From the NCBI RefSeq assembly GCF_000002865.3, contig NW_001865054.1:691450-755449 (forward strand): a stretch of DNA of 64,000 bases. The letters are read 5' to 3'. The translations under genes were made by a program, and so were the position numbers. Shown one piece after another: positions 46,289 through 58,500 of the stretch. The notes beneath the pieces are model-generated. The model did not search any database and had not been told where the DNA came from. It worked only from the letters and a program-made list of their open reading frames with translations. Numbering within the stretch: position 1 is the first letter of the stretch; the number at the start of each line of letters is the position of its first letter. Origin of the DNA: Monosiga brevicollis MX1 (taxonomy: Eukaryota; Opisthokonta; Choanoflagellata; Craspedida; Salpingoecidae).

Positions 46289-49200
46289 TTACAGTTCAGT
46301 CTCTTCAAAGTCTTGGACATCAAGCGCCAAATTGGCCACGTAACCCGGAGGACTTTGGGGCAAACGGCCTCCTTGTTGGATGACGGCCCGACCCAATTGT
46401 TCCCGCACCTGTACCATAGCCGGGCGGCGTTCTATCTCTTTGACCATACATTTTCGCATGAGATCATAGATGTCGTCGGGCATTTGCTTGTTGCTCGGCC
46501 GCGATAAGCGCAATCCATTGGAGACAGCCTGAAGAGCCTCGACGGCTGCCAATTCCTTGTAAGGCACCTCACCACCCGAAAATACTTCAAATAACACCAC
46601 CTAGCGCCAAGCCATTGCACGACATGAGCCGATTCCAGAGCTCTGTTCGTTGTACTGTTGGACCCCCCTCAGCAAGTGTTTCAGAGACCCAACATCCCCG
46701 ACTCCGGCTTCGGGGCAACAAAGAACAAATAGCACTTCAAAACGAAAGACAACACCAAACCTACGCCAAAGGAAAAGACATCGGACTTGGTCGTATACTT
46801 GCGACTCTTCACGGCTTGTGGATCTTGCCAGCGCAAGGGGACACGATCGTCTGATTGTTTCTACTCATCAGCACACGTGTACGCAGTGAGGAGCTGGTCT
46901 TCGCGACGGGGGGTCCGCCAAAAAACAAGCAGAAGCACATAGTTCCCAATAAAGGGACCCCACGCCCGCACGCCTCACCTTGTAGTATGCGCTTTCATTC
47001 TGCACGCCTCGTGCCAAGCCCAGGTCGGCCAGTTTCAGCAACCTTCCACAATTGGTCCACATTCTGCTGCTGGTCTGCGTGTGAAGAACGCTGCAAGAAA
47101 ATAGCCGCGCATCTTGATTAGCACACACATCGCAAAAGAGCTTTCGACCAGGTGCGCCACCCTCATGCACCATCTCCCACCCCGGGTGCCTCGTTTATGA
47201 TGTTCAAGTAACCGTGCAACATACTTGCGGCAAGCCAGATCGCGATGAATGCAAAGCTGTTCATGGAGATACTCCACGGCGGAGGCAATTTGCCATGCCA
47301 TGTCCGTATAGGCCAGGGCCAGACCGCAGGGAAACGCAGCCGCCCGACTCGTTCGCAACATGGTAAGCAAATCACCACCCTCGCAAAATTCCATCACAAG
47401 CTGAACGGGAAAGTATTCATCTTGCAACGCTTGCACAGTCACAATGTTTGGATGTTGCAACGCGCCCAGCACGCGTGCCTCCAGCAAAAACTGTGTCACC
47501 ACGCGTCGGGCCATGGGGGTTAATTCACCGTCCGCACTCGTCATCATCAGGGTATTTAGTTTGGCCGTCTTCACCGCCGCCTCGCCCACCGGTACCGCAT
47601 CCGCGCGCTGCGAGGCAGGGCGTCGTTCTGAGACGGGTTTGAAGGCACAGAGTTGCACCTCGCCGTACATGCCCTGACCAAGCAAGCGCAAGGGCTCAGA
47701 TATCTCATCTGGGTACGCGCGGTGCAAGTCAGCGAGCGCCAGCAACTGCCCATACTCCAGACGAAGGCGCTCCTCCACCTACGTCATGATGTTGCACAAG
47801 CACACCGCATTCATGAGCGAGCAACAAGATGTAGCCCCGCTTGTCGAGCACCGAAGGACAAAGAAAAACAAAACACAGAGACGAGGAAGACTAAGACGCC
47901 GTGCCCTCACAGACACAAGCCGCCCATTCGCAGAAGCACGGTGCTCATGGTACACAAAACAACAATATCACCAGACCTCATCCAAGATGGCGGCTGGAAC
48001 AGGCAATAGACTTGGATCCGGCTTGTAACGGGCAGTCGGCCCATGCTCAAATCTTCCTCGCCGGCGTCGCCAGTTGACCAAGAGCAAGCCAAGTATAACG
48101 AGTGCAATGACGGCAACAATGGTGCCCATGATGGCAGGCTCCATGCCCGAAGTAGAGCGGGCTGGCATGGGGTCAAAGGTCGAGCCCACTTGCGGCCGGC
48201 TGGCTTTAGTTGTTTCCAAGGTGGTTGATTGCGAGCTAATTGTTGTGGGTGCGAAAGACGTGGACATACTGGCCCTTGGGGTGACGGTGGACATGATGGT
48301 ATCGTTGAGGCTGACCGTCTGTATCGATCCAAAGCCTAAATTTGGTGCACAAGACTGCAGCTCAAGTGGATCAAGTAGAGATTGGCTGTTCCATGAACCA
48401 CAAAAAGTGCCGCTCGTGCCATTGAGAAAGCAAGCACGACCAGTACTTTCAGCCGTTGGCCAGCACACCTATATGCGCACGAAAACGACGGTGGAGTCAC
48501 ACAACGCTGGCTAAAACAACAATCACAACAATCTTAACAGTAACAATTAGAAAATCAACAGGTAAACTTACATTTGACTGCAGTGTTGTGTTGGTCAACG
48601 TGGCACCGTCATCTTCGCAACGAATGTTGCCATCCCCAGAAACACAGTCAAAGTCGAGTCGCAGCTGCTTGTCTGGGGTCTCCACCAGCTGACCAGGGCA
48701 GAGGGCCGCGACGTTTCGCTGGGCAAAGCAGCTGACGGCAGGCTGAAAGGAGCGAAAGTCATCGAGGGGTTGGCACTGAGCAAACTCAGTCGCTGAGGCG
48801 TTCGGTATGTAAGTCGCTGGATTGGCCAAGATCAAAGCCACGGAGTCCATGGTGGTGTTTGTAATCCAGTAGCGGCCCTGGGCCCCACTGCCGGTGTCCA
48901 GGACATAACTGTTCGCAATGGGAGCAAAGCAGAATTGTGGATTGAAGGCACCGCATCCGTTGCCAGGGAAGAAGCGACACAGCAGGGGTGCTGCCAACGC
49001 AGTGGACCAGTTTGCCAATGGCCAAGACATCCAATTGAAGACCAAGTCAACGCCCACGTTCTCAGGCTCATCGATAATCACATACGCTGTGATGTCGCGT
49101 TGGGTTGTTGTTGGGTTGTGAGGCAAGAAGACCCAGCGAAAATTAAACGTGCTCGAGTCCTTGGGCACATCCACCCGCAGGCCATCCACGACGAGTACAA

Positions 49201-52200
49201 CGCGGTGTGTGGTGCGAAAGGAGAGGCCCACGGCCTGGGCTGCCAAGAGAGTGGTGTTGGTGATGACAGTCTGAGCTCGAATTACCGCGGGAAACACCCA
49301 CGGCATTGTGGCAGAGAACGGCACCTTATTGCCATCGACCACAGCATGCAGGCTTAAGGAGTGTCGTTGCCACTGCCAGGTGGACATCCGTGTGCTGGCG
49401 TTGAAAAGTCCATCCAAATAGAATGGGTCGCGCTGGAGCAAAGCGTCCGGCATAAAAGGCAGCTGTTGAAGGCTAAAATTCCAGACGGCAGGAATTGGCG
49501 GGAGGCTATTGACGTCGTTTCGATCCATGTCCTGCATAACTACCCGCTCGCAAGTGGGCACTTTGTCCGTGTGCCAGCGCCAATGCCCACGATCACAAAA
49601 ATATCGCAAGCTATTTTGACCTATGGGCTCGAAGCATGGCGGTGAGACGCAACAATCAGAGCGGTTGCAGCGTGGTCCAAGTTTTGTCAGTAAAAAGGCC
49701 CACGACGTAACGTACTTGCGACGTAACCTTCACCACAATCAGCTATGCAGTCAAAGCCAAAGTACGTGAAAGGGCAATCCAGATGCCCGTGTGCGTTGAA
49801 GTTTTTGAAAGCGACATCAAATGCCGACCCCAATACCGGCTCGCAGCTTTCATGCCATTCCGTAGTCACACGTTGCGCCCCGCCCAAGTCCAGCAGTGTA
49901 GCTTCACCTCGGGGCAGCACAAGACCATCCTTCCCATTTTCTTGCAGCGCGCGCGCACAATCAAGCCAGCTTTCAAAAGTCAGAAGCACGACATTTCTGG
50001 GATCAAAGCGACGGACCATGTATACTGGCGCAAAGAGTAACGAGTCAACCGGCGTAATGTGGCACACATCCAAAGAGGCGGGCATGCAGTCGGTCAACTG
50101 AAAACAGAGCGTCGGATCGGACAACCGGTTTTGACGCACGAAGATGCGAGGGATGGTGAGCGTATCTGTGCGCACCAAGGCAATACGCAGCTCTGGTACG
50201 TTGGCAGAGATTGGGTACAAAAACACATCGTCATGATCGTGCTCCAGTGTTTGACCATTGACGAGAAGCCGATCCCCAGACTGGGTTTCGTAGCGGATCT
50301 GCAAAACACCGTTTCCCTGTGTAGGAAAGACACTCACTCCGACAGCCACGGCGTCTGGGCTCGTGTAGTACACACGTGTCGTGTACGTGTCTAGGCTTGC
50401 CAAGAGACTCAAAGCGTCCGAGTTCCCAATGTGAGGCAGCAGCGTCCTAAGACCGGGCACAATGCTCGAAGCGTTGAAGGTAGAGGAATTGACGTCCTCA
50501 GTTGAGAGCAGCGAGGCGCTGCAAGGCGCTTGCGCTCCTGCTGACATATCAGAGACATGCCAGCTTTGATTCATGCAGACGGCGGTGACTGGAACGCCCG
50601 AATTTTCGCAAGCAAGTATGCATTCCGCGTCTGGCATGCCGGCGCAGTTCTGCAGCCGTGGACAGACAATGCCCGAGGCATTCACCACAGTGACGCATTG
50701 AGAGAAACCAGCCTAGTAAACAACGACCCCACGAGCATGGATATGACCCACGATGAGCAGATGATGGTGTATAGCACGCTAGCGTACCTCGCGCACAGCC
50801 TCAAAGTCTGGCTCACCCATCTGCTTGCTCAACACCCCCCCCCCCCCCCCTTCCAAAGCAACGCCCGTACCTGCTGTGGATTGTGTTGGCCTGAAGCGGG
50901 TATCTCAGCACCGCACGTCATGTCCCAAGCACGCTGAAACAACAAATAAAAGCGATAGAATCCGGGTTCCAAGGGCAAAACGACCAGGCTTCGCTCACTG
51001 AGGCGCAAGTTGGGAAGCGAGTATTGACCGAATAACGGCATGACAAATGCCAAATCGCTGGGGCCAGTGATTGCAAGCTGTCCGCTGGTGTCGGTGACCT
51101 CAACGACCTTGTGCAGCACATCGTGGAGGCGTGTCCAATCTGGTCGACCTTGCAAAGTCAGACTGTGGTCGAAGAGCGACTTGAAGCTGGCTGCGGCGTT
51201 GTGCACGGCGACCATGGCGTCGATAGTGCACGTGGCGTCTAGATGCTGCGCAAATAGTTTGTCCACAGTGCCACGGAGGGCAAGATGGCGCGCACATTCT
51301 TCCTCAGAGGGTGGATAGCTTGCGTCAGCTACGATCGGCGCAACCCAGCACGTTGGCCAAGGCGGGTCACAGCTACCGCTGTACTGGCATTCGCAGGCGA
51401 CAAGGCTCAGGTTGACAAAGGCGCTAGACGCAAGATTGAACTTTGGGCTTGCAAAAGAAAACTCTGTTGTGGTGCCTACATGGCATTGAGTGCGGACAAC
51501 ACGGACTGGTCAGGCGACAGCACTGGGATGCAAAGGTTGAGGATGAAAACCTATGAGACGTACCGGCAAACACAACGCAATTGGCATCGTCATCGGTCCA
51601 GGCAGAGCCGTTCTGACAACGCACGGGCTTGACCAGCACAGCAGATGGACATGGCCAAATGTCAGAAAAACGTTGATAGGGTACTTCGACGGTGTCCGTC
51701 CCATCCAGGCCGATGCATAAATCTGCTCCCAGGGATGCGTTCCGGTAACGAAGCGTGCTGTTGGACACGGTTGGTGTAAAGCGTGCATCGTATAATCCAC
51801 CTTGGATTAAAGTCACGCGCGAGGAGGTTATGTTGGCCGCTACGGCCGTGGTGCAGGTGGTGTTCTGGCCTAACAACAGCGGTGCATCCACCCACAGGTC
51901 CGAATTCTTGATTTGGAGGGGGTTGCAAGTCTTGATTGCAACTGTCGCTGAAGTCAATTGCACGCGGCCTGATAGGGTCAGCTTTGCTTCGCCGAGCAAC
52001 TCGATCGGCACGAGGGCGTCAATGACCACATTCGCGGCGTAGAGCGTCGCGTTTGTACTCAAGCCGGCGTTGGCTGTGAAGTTGCTCAGGTGCAAATCGC
52101 CCGAGTGATGCACAAAGGAGAGGAATGTCCCATTCAAATTGGCGTTTGCTACGCGAACGTTTGCAAGAGTATTCAGAGTGTCGGGGGCTGCGCCATAGAT

Positions 52201-54761
52201 CGCTATGCCATTTTGAGTGGCGTTGACGATGCTCACGTTCTCAAGCTGGGCATCGGATGCAGTCAGCATGAAAGCAAATCGCTCCTGCGCATCCACGAGT
52301 ACGAGGTTGGAGATAACCGGCGCCTGCGCGGCCACAACGAGATGTCCACGAGTAATGTGTACGTCGTGCAGAGTCACGCGACTTTGATCGCCCCCCACGT
52401 AAAAGTTCCAGTCAGGGGAAGGGGACGACATTTCGACCCAGCTTAGATCTATATTGCTTTTATCAAGCAGCAGCACCAGCATCAAGACGGCGTTTCGAAG
52501 CCGAATGGGCCGGTCAGGAGAGCCACGCATGGTCAGCTGTGTACTTGGACAGCCGTCCTCTATCGCGGCATTAGCTCTTGCTATACTCGTGGTGCCCGCA
52601 AATCTGACGTCAAGAGCCGTGACCAGGAGTTGGGCCTGGCGTTCGCACCCATGGCCCAGGCTAAACAAGACAACGTCCGCGATATTCAAAGGGTCGAGCC
52701 AATGCACACGGACGGCACCATCCACTCTCAGTACCGTGTCTGGGTTTCCAGCAAGCGTGTTGTCATATAGGGTAGCATTTGCACCGCCGGCGCGAATACC
52801 AGTGTTGCTGGCCTCAAGCCAATTGGCCTGCGTGCGAGGATCTGTGGCCCCTCCGAGCACAGCGTGCAAGGCTGCGAAATCGAGCCAGACTGCCACAAAA
52901 CTTCCGAGCACGATGTTGCTTTCAAAAACAGCCGTGTTGCATTGGACCACGACAATGCCCAAACCATAGTAGCTGAAGGTATTGCGCAAGCTATGCAGCG
53001 CACCTCCCTCGAAATAGATGCCGTAATGCTCCACGACATTTGGCACATTGTCGACAATGGTCATGGCGGTATTGTCCACTACCGTCCAGTTGGCATGACT
53101 CTGGCGGATGTCAATGGCGTGCTGAAGCCGGAAAGAGGCAATAATGTGGTTGTTTTGACAAAGGCCATGGCCAGGCTCATCGTCTGTGCTTTGACCAAAG
53201 CCCAGCACGGCCAGGCGTGCGGTATTTGGTATCGAAGAGCCGTTGGCCAGGGCAAAATTGATGGTGTTATCGACGGCCAAGCACTGGGAACAGGTGGCGT
53301 AAACGCCGCGACTGCCAGTCACCAGGTCGAGAATATTTCGAGTGAGCAGTAGGACACGACTGTCGATCATGAGACAGCCGTGGGTGTAAATGCGCCAGTG
53401 CACTTGAAGTGAGGCAAAGTTGTCCTCCACCATGACGTGAGAGAGAAATTGGGTATAGATGAGACCGCCTCCACCATTGAAAGTGTTTTGAGCCACGACG
53501 GCACGTGTGCCGTTGAGAATAAACACCCAATAATCCAATTGCGTGCTTTGAGGGGTGGCAAGGAAGGTGTTGTTGTAAACGCTCACATTGGTGGCATCAA
53601 GCAGGTGGATGACACCCACCACCCGTGTGACTGCAGAGGCGTTGCCAAGTTCGATCTCATTGCGGCTCACATTGACAGTACGAGCGGGTTTGTCCAGGTA
53701 AATTAACCCCGCTGTGTGACAGTCGAGAGCAGAGTCGGCTAGGGAAACAGAAGAGTCAGCGAGGAGCAGGTGGTTGGCCGCTCCGCGGATTGCCAAGCAA
53801 GCCGTGATATGGCTGTGGATGATCTCCAAAGATCGTGCGGCCCCAAAGGGTGAGACGATCCCCAACATGCTTGCGATGGATGTATGTTCGACAGTCAAAG
53901 TTCCATTGGTGGCCAAGCTCAGCGCGGCATCCGAGGCGAAGAGAGCGCTGTTATACAGCGCGACGATGGAGTTTTGGGCCATTACCATGATGGCAACTGC
54001 AAGTCCCATGCATGTGTGAGATGGTCGAGCGTGTGAGGACCGATAATGTCACTCAGGGCCGGCCGCAATGATTACATTGAGTCCCCGGCTGGCCTCTCAT
54101 CCCAAACGAGCACGGAGCCAAGAGCGAATCAGCAACGTACCATCGGTGCCCGAAATATGAGAGTCCTTAATGACGACCTGGGCATTGTGTCGTGACACCA
54201 GCAGCGCAATGCTAGCAGCTTCCAAGCGCACGCCTTGTAACCAGATACGGGTGCCTGTGAGGGTGAGGCTGCTGTTCGCATGGGGCTGCACGAGCGTGAC
54301 ATTGGTCGTGTTGAGCTGAAAATTGCAAGCAATTGTCAGGTCCGCCTTCAAAATGTGGATGGCGGCAAGGTTGGGGTGAAAATCGAGCGTGCAGGTAGTT
54401 TCAGCCTCCACGTCCTCAAGCGCTGAAAGATAGGTGTCAAACTCCTCCTCTGCAAGGGGTGGGGAACCCAAATGCCACAAACACAAGCATGGTTGTCAGA
54501 TAAGGTGCTGAGTGCACCAGGGTTGTTGTTGTTGAGGGAGGCTCCCCTTCCCCCGCCACCCCCCTCACCCCCTTTTTTTTGCTAGACGCGAGGGAAATAT
54601 TTGGCAAGCATCTCCCGCCTCAAACCCAGTTTCCGAGCTGATGAGGCGCAAAACAACGCACCATTTGAGGCCGCAAAATGGACGCCGTCTGCTGTCACAT
54701 GAGTGCTTGCACACGTCAGAATGACGATGCAGCACACTAAAACAGCGCGCACCAGGTACAT
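46289..54761 (-). CDS. Receptor tyrosine kinase with large beta-helix-like ectodomain
   Basis: Exons: 54761-54662, 54449-54141, 53996-51564, 51475-50871, 50712-49716, 49620-48572, 48469-47978, 47778-47225, 47090-46979, 46860-46765 and 46600-46289. After a signal peptide (LVRAVLVCCIVILTCASTHV) come about 900 residues rich in short beta strands, Asn turns and N-glycosylation sites (DNTFxxxGxGI rhythm), typical of parallel beta-helix proteins. Cysteine-rich stretches follow, including one Sushi/CCP-like module (DCGEGYVAS...FCDRGHW...PTCERV) near 49740-49540. One membrane helix (IMGTIVAVIALVILGLLLVNW, near 48120) precedes the kinase: LLGQGMYGEVQL, AAVKTAK, FLLEARVLGAL, HRDLACRN, DLGLAR and SDVFSFGVVLFEVFSGGEVPY. 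HRDLACRN marks a tyrosine kinase. DFG is DLG and APE is DPQ. Ligand unknown. Confidence 0.9.
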
Positions 54762-55512
54762 ATTCTGGAGGACGCCAGCTGCTCCTGGTTGAGATCGCAA
54801 CTGCGATGCGGGCCGAACAGCCGACCGGTTACCGGCCAGCCTCATCCTGCTGCTGTCGGGCGATCAAAGAGCCCATTCACATGCTTGCAGCATGGCACAG
54901 CGTTGTCGCCTTGTCGTTCTCTCCTTATCTCAAGCCACATACCATCTAGACCATCTCGACCACCTCGACCATCTCGACCATCTCGACGCGCATTCTCACT
55001 CCATAACGACACCCCACGCCGCTGACGCCCAAAGCCAGTCGATGCCTGCTTCTGCCCAGCTCAGCAGTCACCTTTTATCTGACATCTCTCTCTCTCCTTT
55101 CTCTCCTTTTTCTCTCTACATGTGGTAGTTGTGCTATTCCTCTGTGCCTTTGCTGTTCTTTCTACCTTTCTCTTTCTCTTTCTCACTCACTCACTCTCTC
55201 ACACACACACTCACACCACACACACTCTCTCTCTGTTAGAGAACGCCTGAATGCAACAGTTGTTGTTGCCACTGGTTCTCGGTGATTTGGAGAAGACGGC
55301 CGATTGAGCTGGCGCAACCTCTGGCGAGTCTTGCGTCTTGGGTGGCACGCAAGCAGGGCGGGTCTTGGTCGGCCCTTTGGGGTGTTGGATATTTGATTGA
55401 GACGTGAATGATCTTTGCTGTAGCCTGCACGAGTGGTCGCTTTTTGGTAGCTTTGCTTTGAGGCCTCAGTGCCAACGTAAACCGGCTGAGCGACTGCTAT
55501 TCATCACACATC
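54762..55512. promoter_or_regulatory. Divergent intergenic region RTK / VPS18
   Basis: Both genes are read outward. An in-frame upstream ATG of the RTK lies at 54845. It contains a nine-base tandem repeat (about 54950-54990) and CT- and CA-rich sequence at 55080-55235. No specific site recognised. Confidence 0.5.
54947..54991 (+). repeat. Nine-base tandem repeat (CATCTCGAC)
   Basis: About five copies of a CATCTCGAC-like unit, two with a single change, lie upstream of VPS18. Confidence 0.9.
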
Positions 55513-58500
55513 ATGGCAGGCCGGTTCAGTGTCTACGATTATGATGACGGTGCGTGCTCCACTGTTCGGCGCAAGGCCTGTTTGGAGAGAAAGACCTGAT
55601 CGATGTTTTTTTTTTCTTTTTGGCTTCATCGGCAGATCTTGGAGGCTTTGGTGGGATTGGTGCCTTTGGCAATCGCTTCAATGACTTTGACGATTACCAG
55701 GATGATGATGCGGTCAGTCACCTAGCCATCAGCCCGGCGTGAGGCCCTGAGGGATATTCTTGATCTTCAGCATCGGTGCGCTCACTGCACCAGCATTATT
55801 TCATCTTTCTGTCTTTTGGCTTGCCTTCTATTACCTTTGGGCCTGCAGGGTGCTGGAGGCGAAATCGAGGAACAACCCATCTTTGACAAGAAGAGCTGCT
55901 TCCGGTCTGTTATCCAGCGACGCTTGTGCCGATCCGAGTCTGAAGAGCTAGCGGGGGATGCGCCATCTTGGTGCAAATGGACGTCAATCGCAACCACGTA
56001 ACGCTCATGCATCTGTTTCCAACGCTAGTGATCGTGAGGAGCGCATCGTAGCCGTGGGCGCAGCCAATGACAAGCTCTTCATCGCTCAGCGTCCCAACAC
56101 TGTGGGCATGTATCGCCCGCAAGTGAGCAGCCCCGAAGGTAATCATTCGCTCCAATCTTCATATGCCTCTTTGTTCCCAGCAAATCCCTCTTCTTCCACC
56201 CAAGCCCCCACCTTGTTTTTCTGCCCAGCTACTATGCTTTGAGCAAACATTAAGCTTCGGGGCAGCTTCGGGCCGCCCTCAGCCGTGTCACTTTCCCTTT
56301 CTTTGATTCATTGCGTGGCAACTTCTTGAGCTGGTTTGTTCATTTGGCTTGCTTTTGTTTTGATGTCCTTCTCTGGTGGTGGCGCTCGTATTTTGGCAGA
56401 AACCTTCGACGTGTCCGACTACCTCCAAACCGTATCCAACCTTTTCGTGGATCCCCAAGGAATCCATCTCATCGTCTGGTACGGACAGAGCCCTTGCTGT
56501 TGCACAACTGCCATTGAACGATGGCATTGCGTCGTGCTCTCATGCCCGCTCAATGCTTGATGGTCGTGTGGTCTTGAGGCAGTGGTGAAACGGCCGAGGG
56601 AAACCATACCACGGTGTACGTCAACACACACACACATCAGCGCACCAAGTGCGCTCCCATCCGACCGCTACAGAGCCACCGCGTGACTGCCGTGGCCTGG
56701 GACCCCGTCTTTCGCGACGAATCAAGCTCTCACTCGGGCGTATGTAGCTCCACACTCTTTGATATATCTTTGTGCCAACACCAACACCGCCGCACACCTC
56801 CTCACCTCATACCCACGACCTTCGCCCCAATGCCACAGCACGTTCTCGTGGGCACATTTGATGGTGCCGTCTACTCAGTTGTATTTGACGGTGGCGTGCG
56901 CGATTGCGAATCGGTAAAGACTTGTCTCCTCTGATTGTCCCTCTAAATTTTTTTTTTTTTGGGGGAGGTTCTCGTCGTTTGCGCACAGTATTCACAAATG
57001 TGCATCCCTCCTCTCCCGTTCTCAGGTGTGGAGCTTTCCTCAAGTTCGCGGTCGGCCCTCGCCCATTTGCTCCCTTCATGTTGAATTACTCAGCGGTGGC
57101 GAACTCTACGTTACCGTCTCTTCGACTCAGTACGCTCTCGTTGATCCCAATGAACACCACGCTTCTTCTTTCGACTGGCGCCTGCAATGCTATTACGTTC
57201 CAAAGTCACGACCACGTGCCCGTGTAACAGCCTCTTGAAGCAATTCATGGCCCTGCCCAAGGCTAACGAGCGTCATCCTTATGCTTTTGTGTTCAAGCAC
57301 CCACTACCCAGTACGACACGTCTCCTCTCTTGCCTTCCCAGCTAACCAGGCATGTGGCCTGATGAGTGTCGCCTGGCTACTTGTGTAGATGCTGAGCAGG
57401 AGGTGATGGTCCCGATCTCGCGATCACAACTGGTTTACCACGGTCGACAGGGCGAGACAGCGTCGGCTTTTGCGTGGTTGACTGGCCAGGGTTTGATTGT
57501 GGGCAACTTGGATCTTGAGCTGGCACGCACCGGCAACCGCTCCGCCATCCCGTCGTATGATGTGCTGCCCTACGATGTAGCCTTTATTGATGGGGATGAG
57601 GTGCCTCGGAACCTGGGCGAGGACCGCGCCAATCCTGACAGTGACCCACGTAATCCCCAGGCCATCATGCTCACCCAGTTTCACGTGCTTCTCTTGTATC
57701 CCCGTGCCCTGCGCATTCTGTGCACGCTGAACAAGCACGCCATTCCGGGACAAACGTTTCGCCCTGCTCAGGGCGAAATGCTCAACTTGGTGCGCGACGA
57801 GAGCAATCAGAAAGTCTACTGCTTCTCCAAGTGAGTAGAACCGTCAATCGCTTGTCCGTTGATTGAAGCAATTGCTTTACACCCTGTTGTACCACGAGCT
57901 GACAGGAGAACCATCGCTTCTTCTCTCCTTGTTGCCGATTCACAGCAAAGCCGTCTTTTATATCGAAGCCCACAACGAGGAGCGCGACGTATGGCGCCTG
58001 TACCTGGAACGCGGCAATTTTTACGAGGCCATTGAGCATGCGGGCGGCGATGCGCATAAGATCAACCAAATTCGCGTCGCACAAGCCGAGGCTCTCATGG
58101 CGGACGGCGCGTATACTGAGGCAGCCCACATTTACGCCAAAACAAATGCATCGTTCGAGACTGTGGCCCTGAAACTGCTCGATCAAGGTTGGATTCCAGC
58201 TCGCAGAATTTCTGCTGATCTAAGGGAAATAAATTGCCAATTTCAATCCTGTTCGGGTCCTGATGATGTGTGCCAACCATGCGGATCCGCATGGACACCG
58301 CCGTCCGTCTTTATAGGCCCAGAAAACTACGGTGCACTGCGCAACTACCTGCAACAGCGCCTGGGTCAACTGGCGGACACGGAACCGACCAAGATTGCTC
58401 TGCTCATCACGTGGATGATCGAGTTGTACCTGACCTCTCTCAATGCCATTCGCTCGGTGCGTTTTGATTGTGCAGCGGCGGGCTGATCCTTGGCCAGCCT

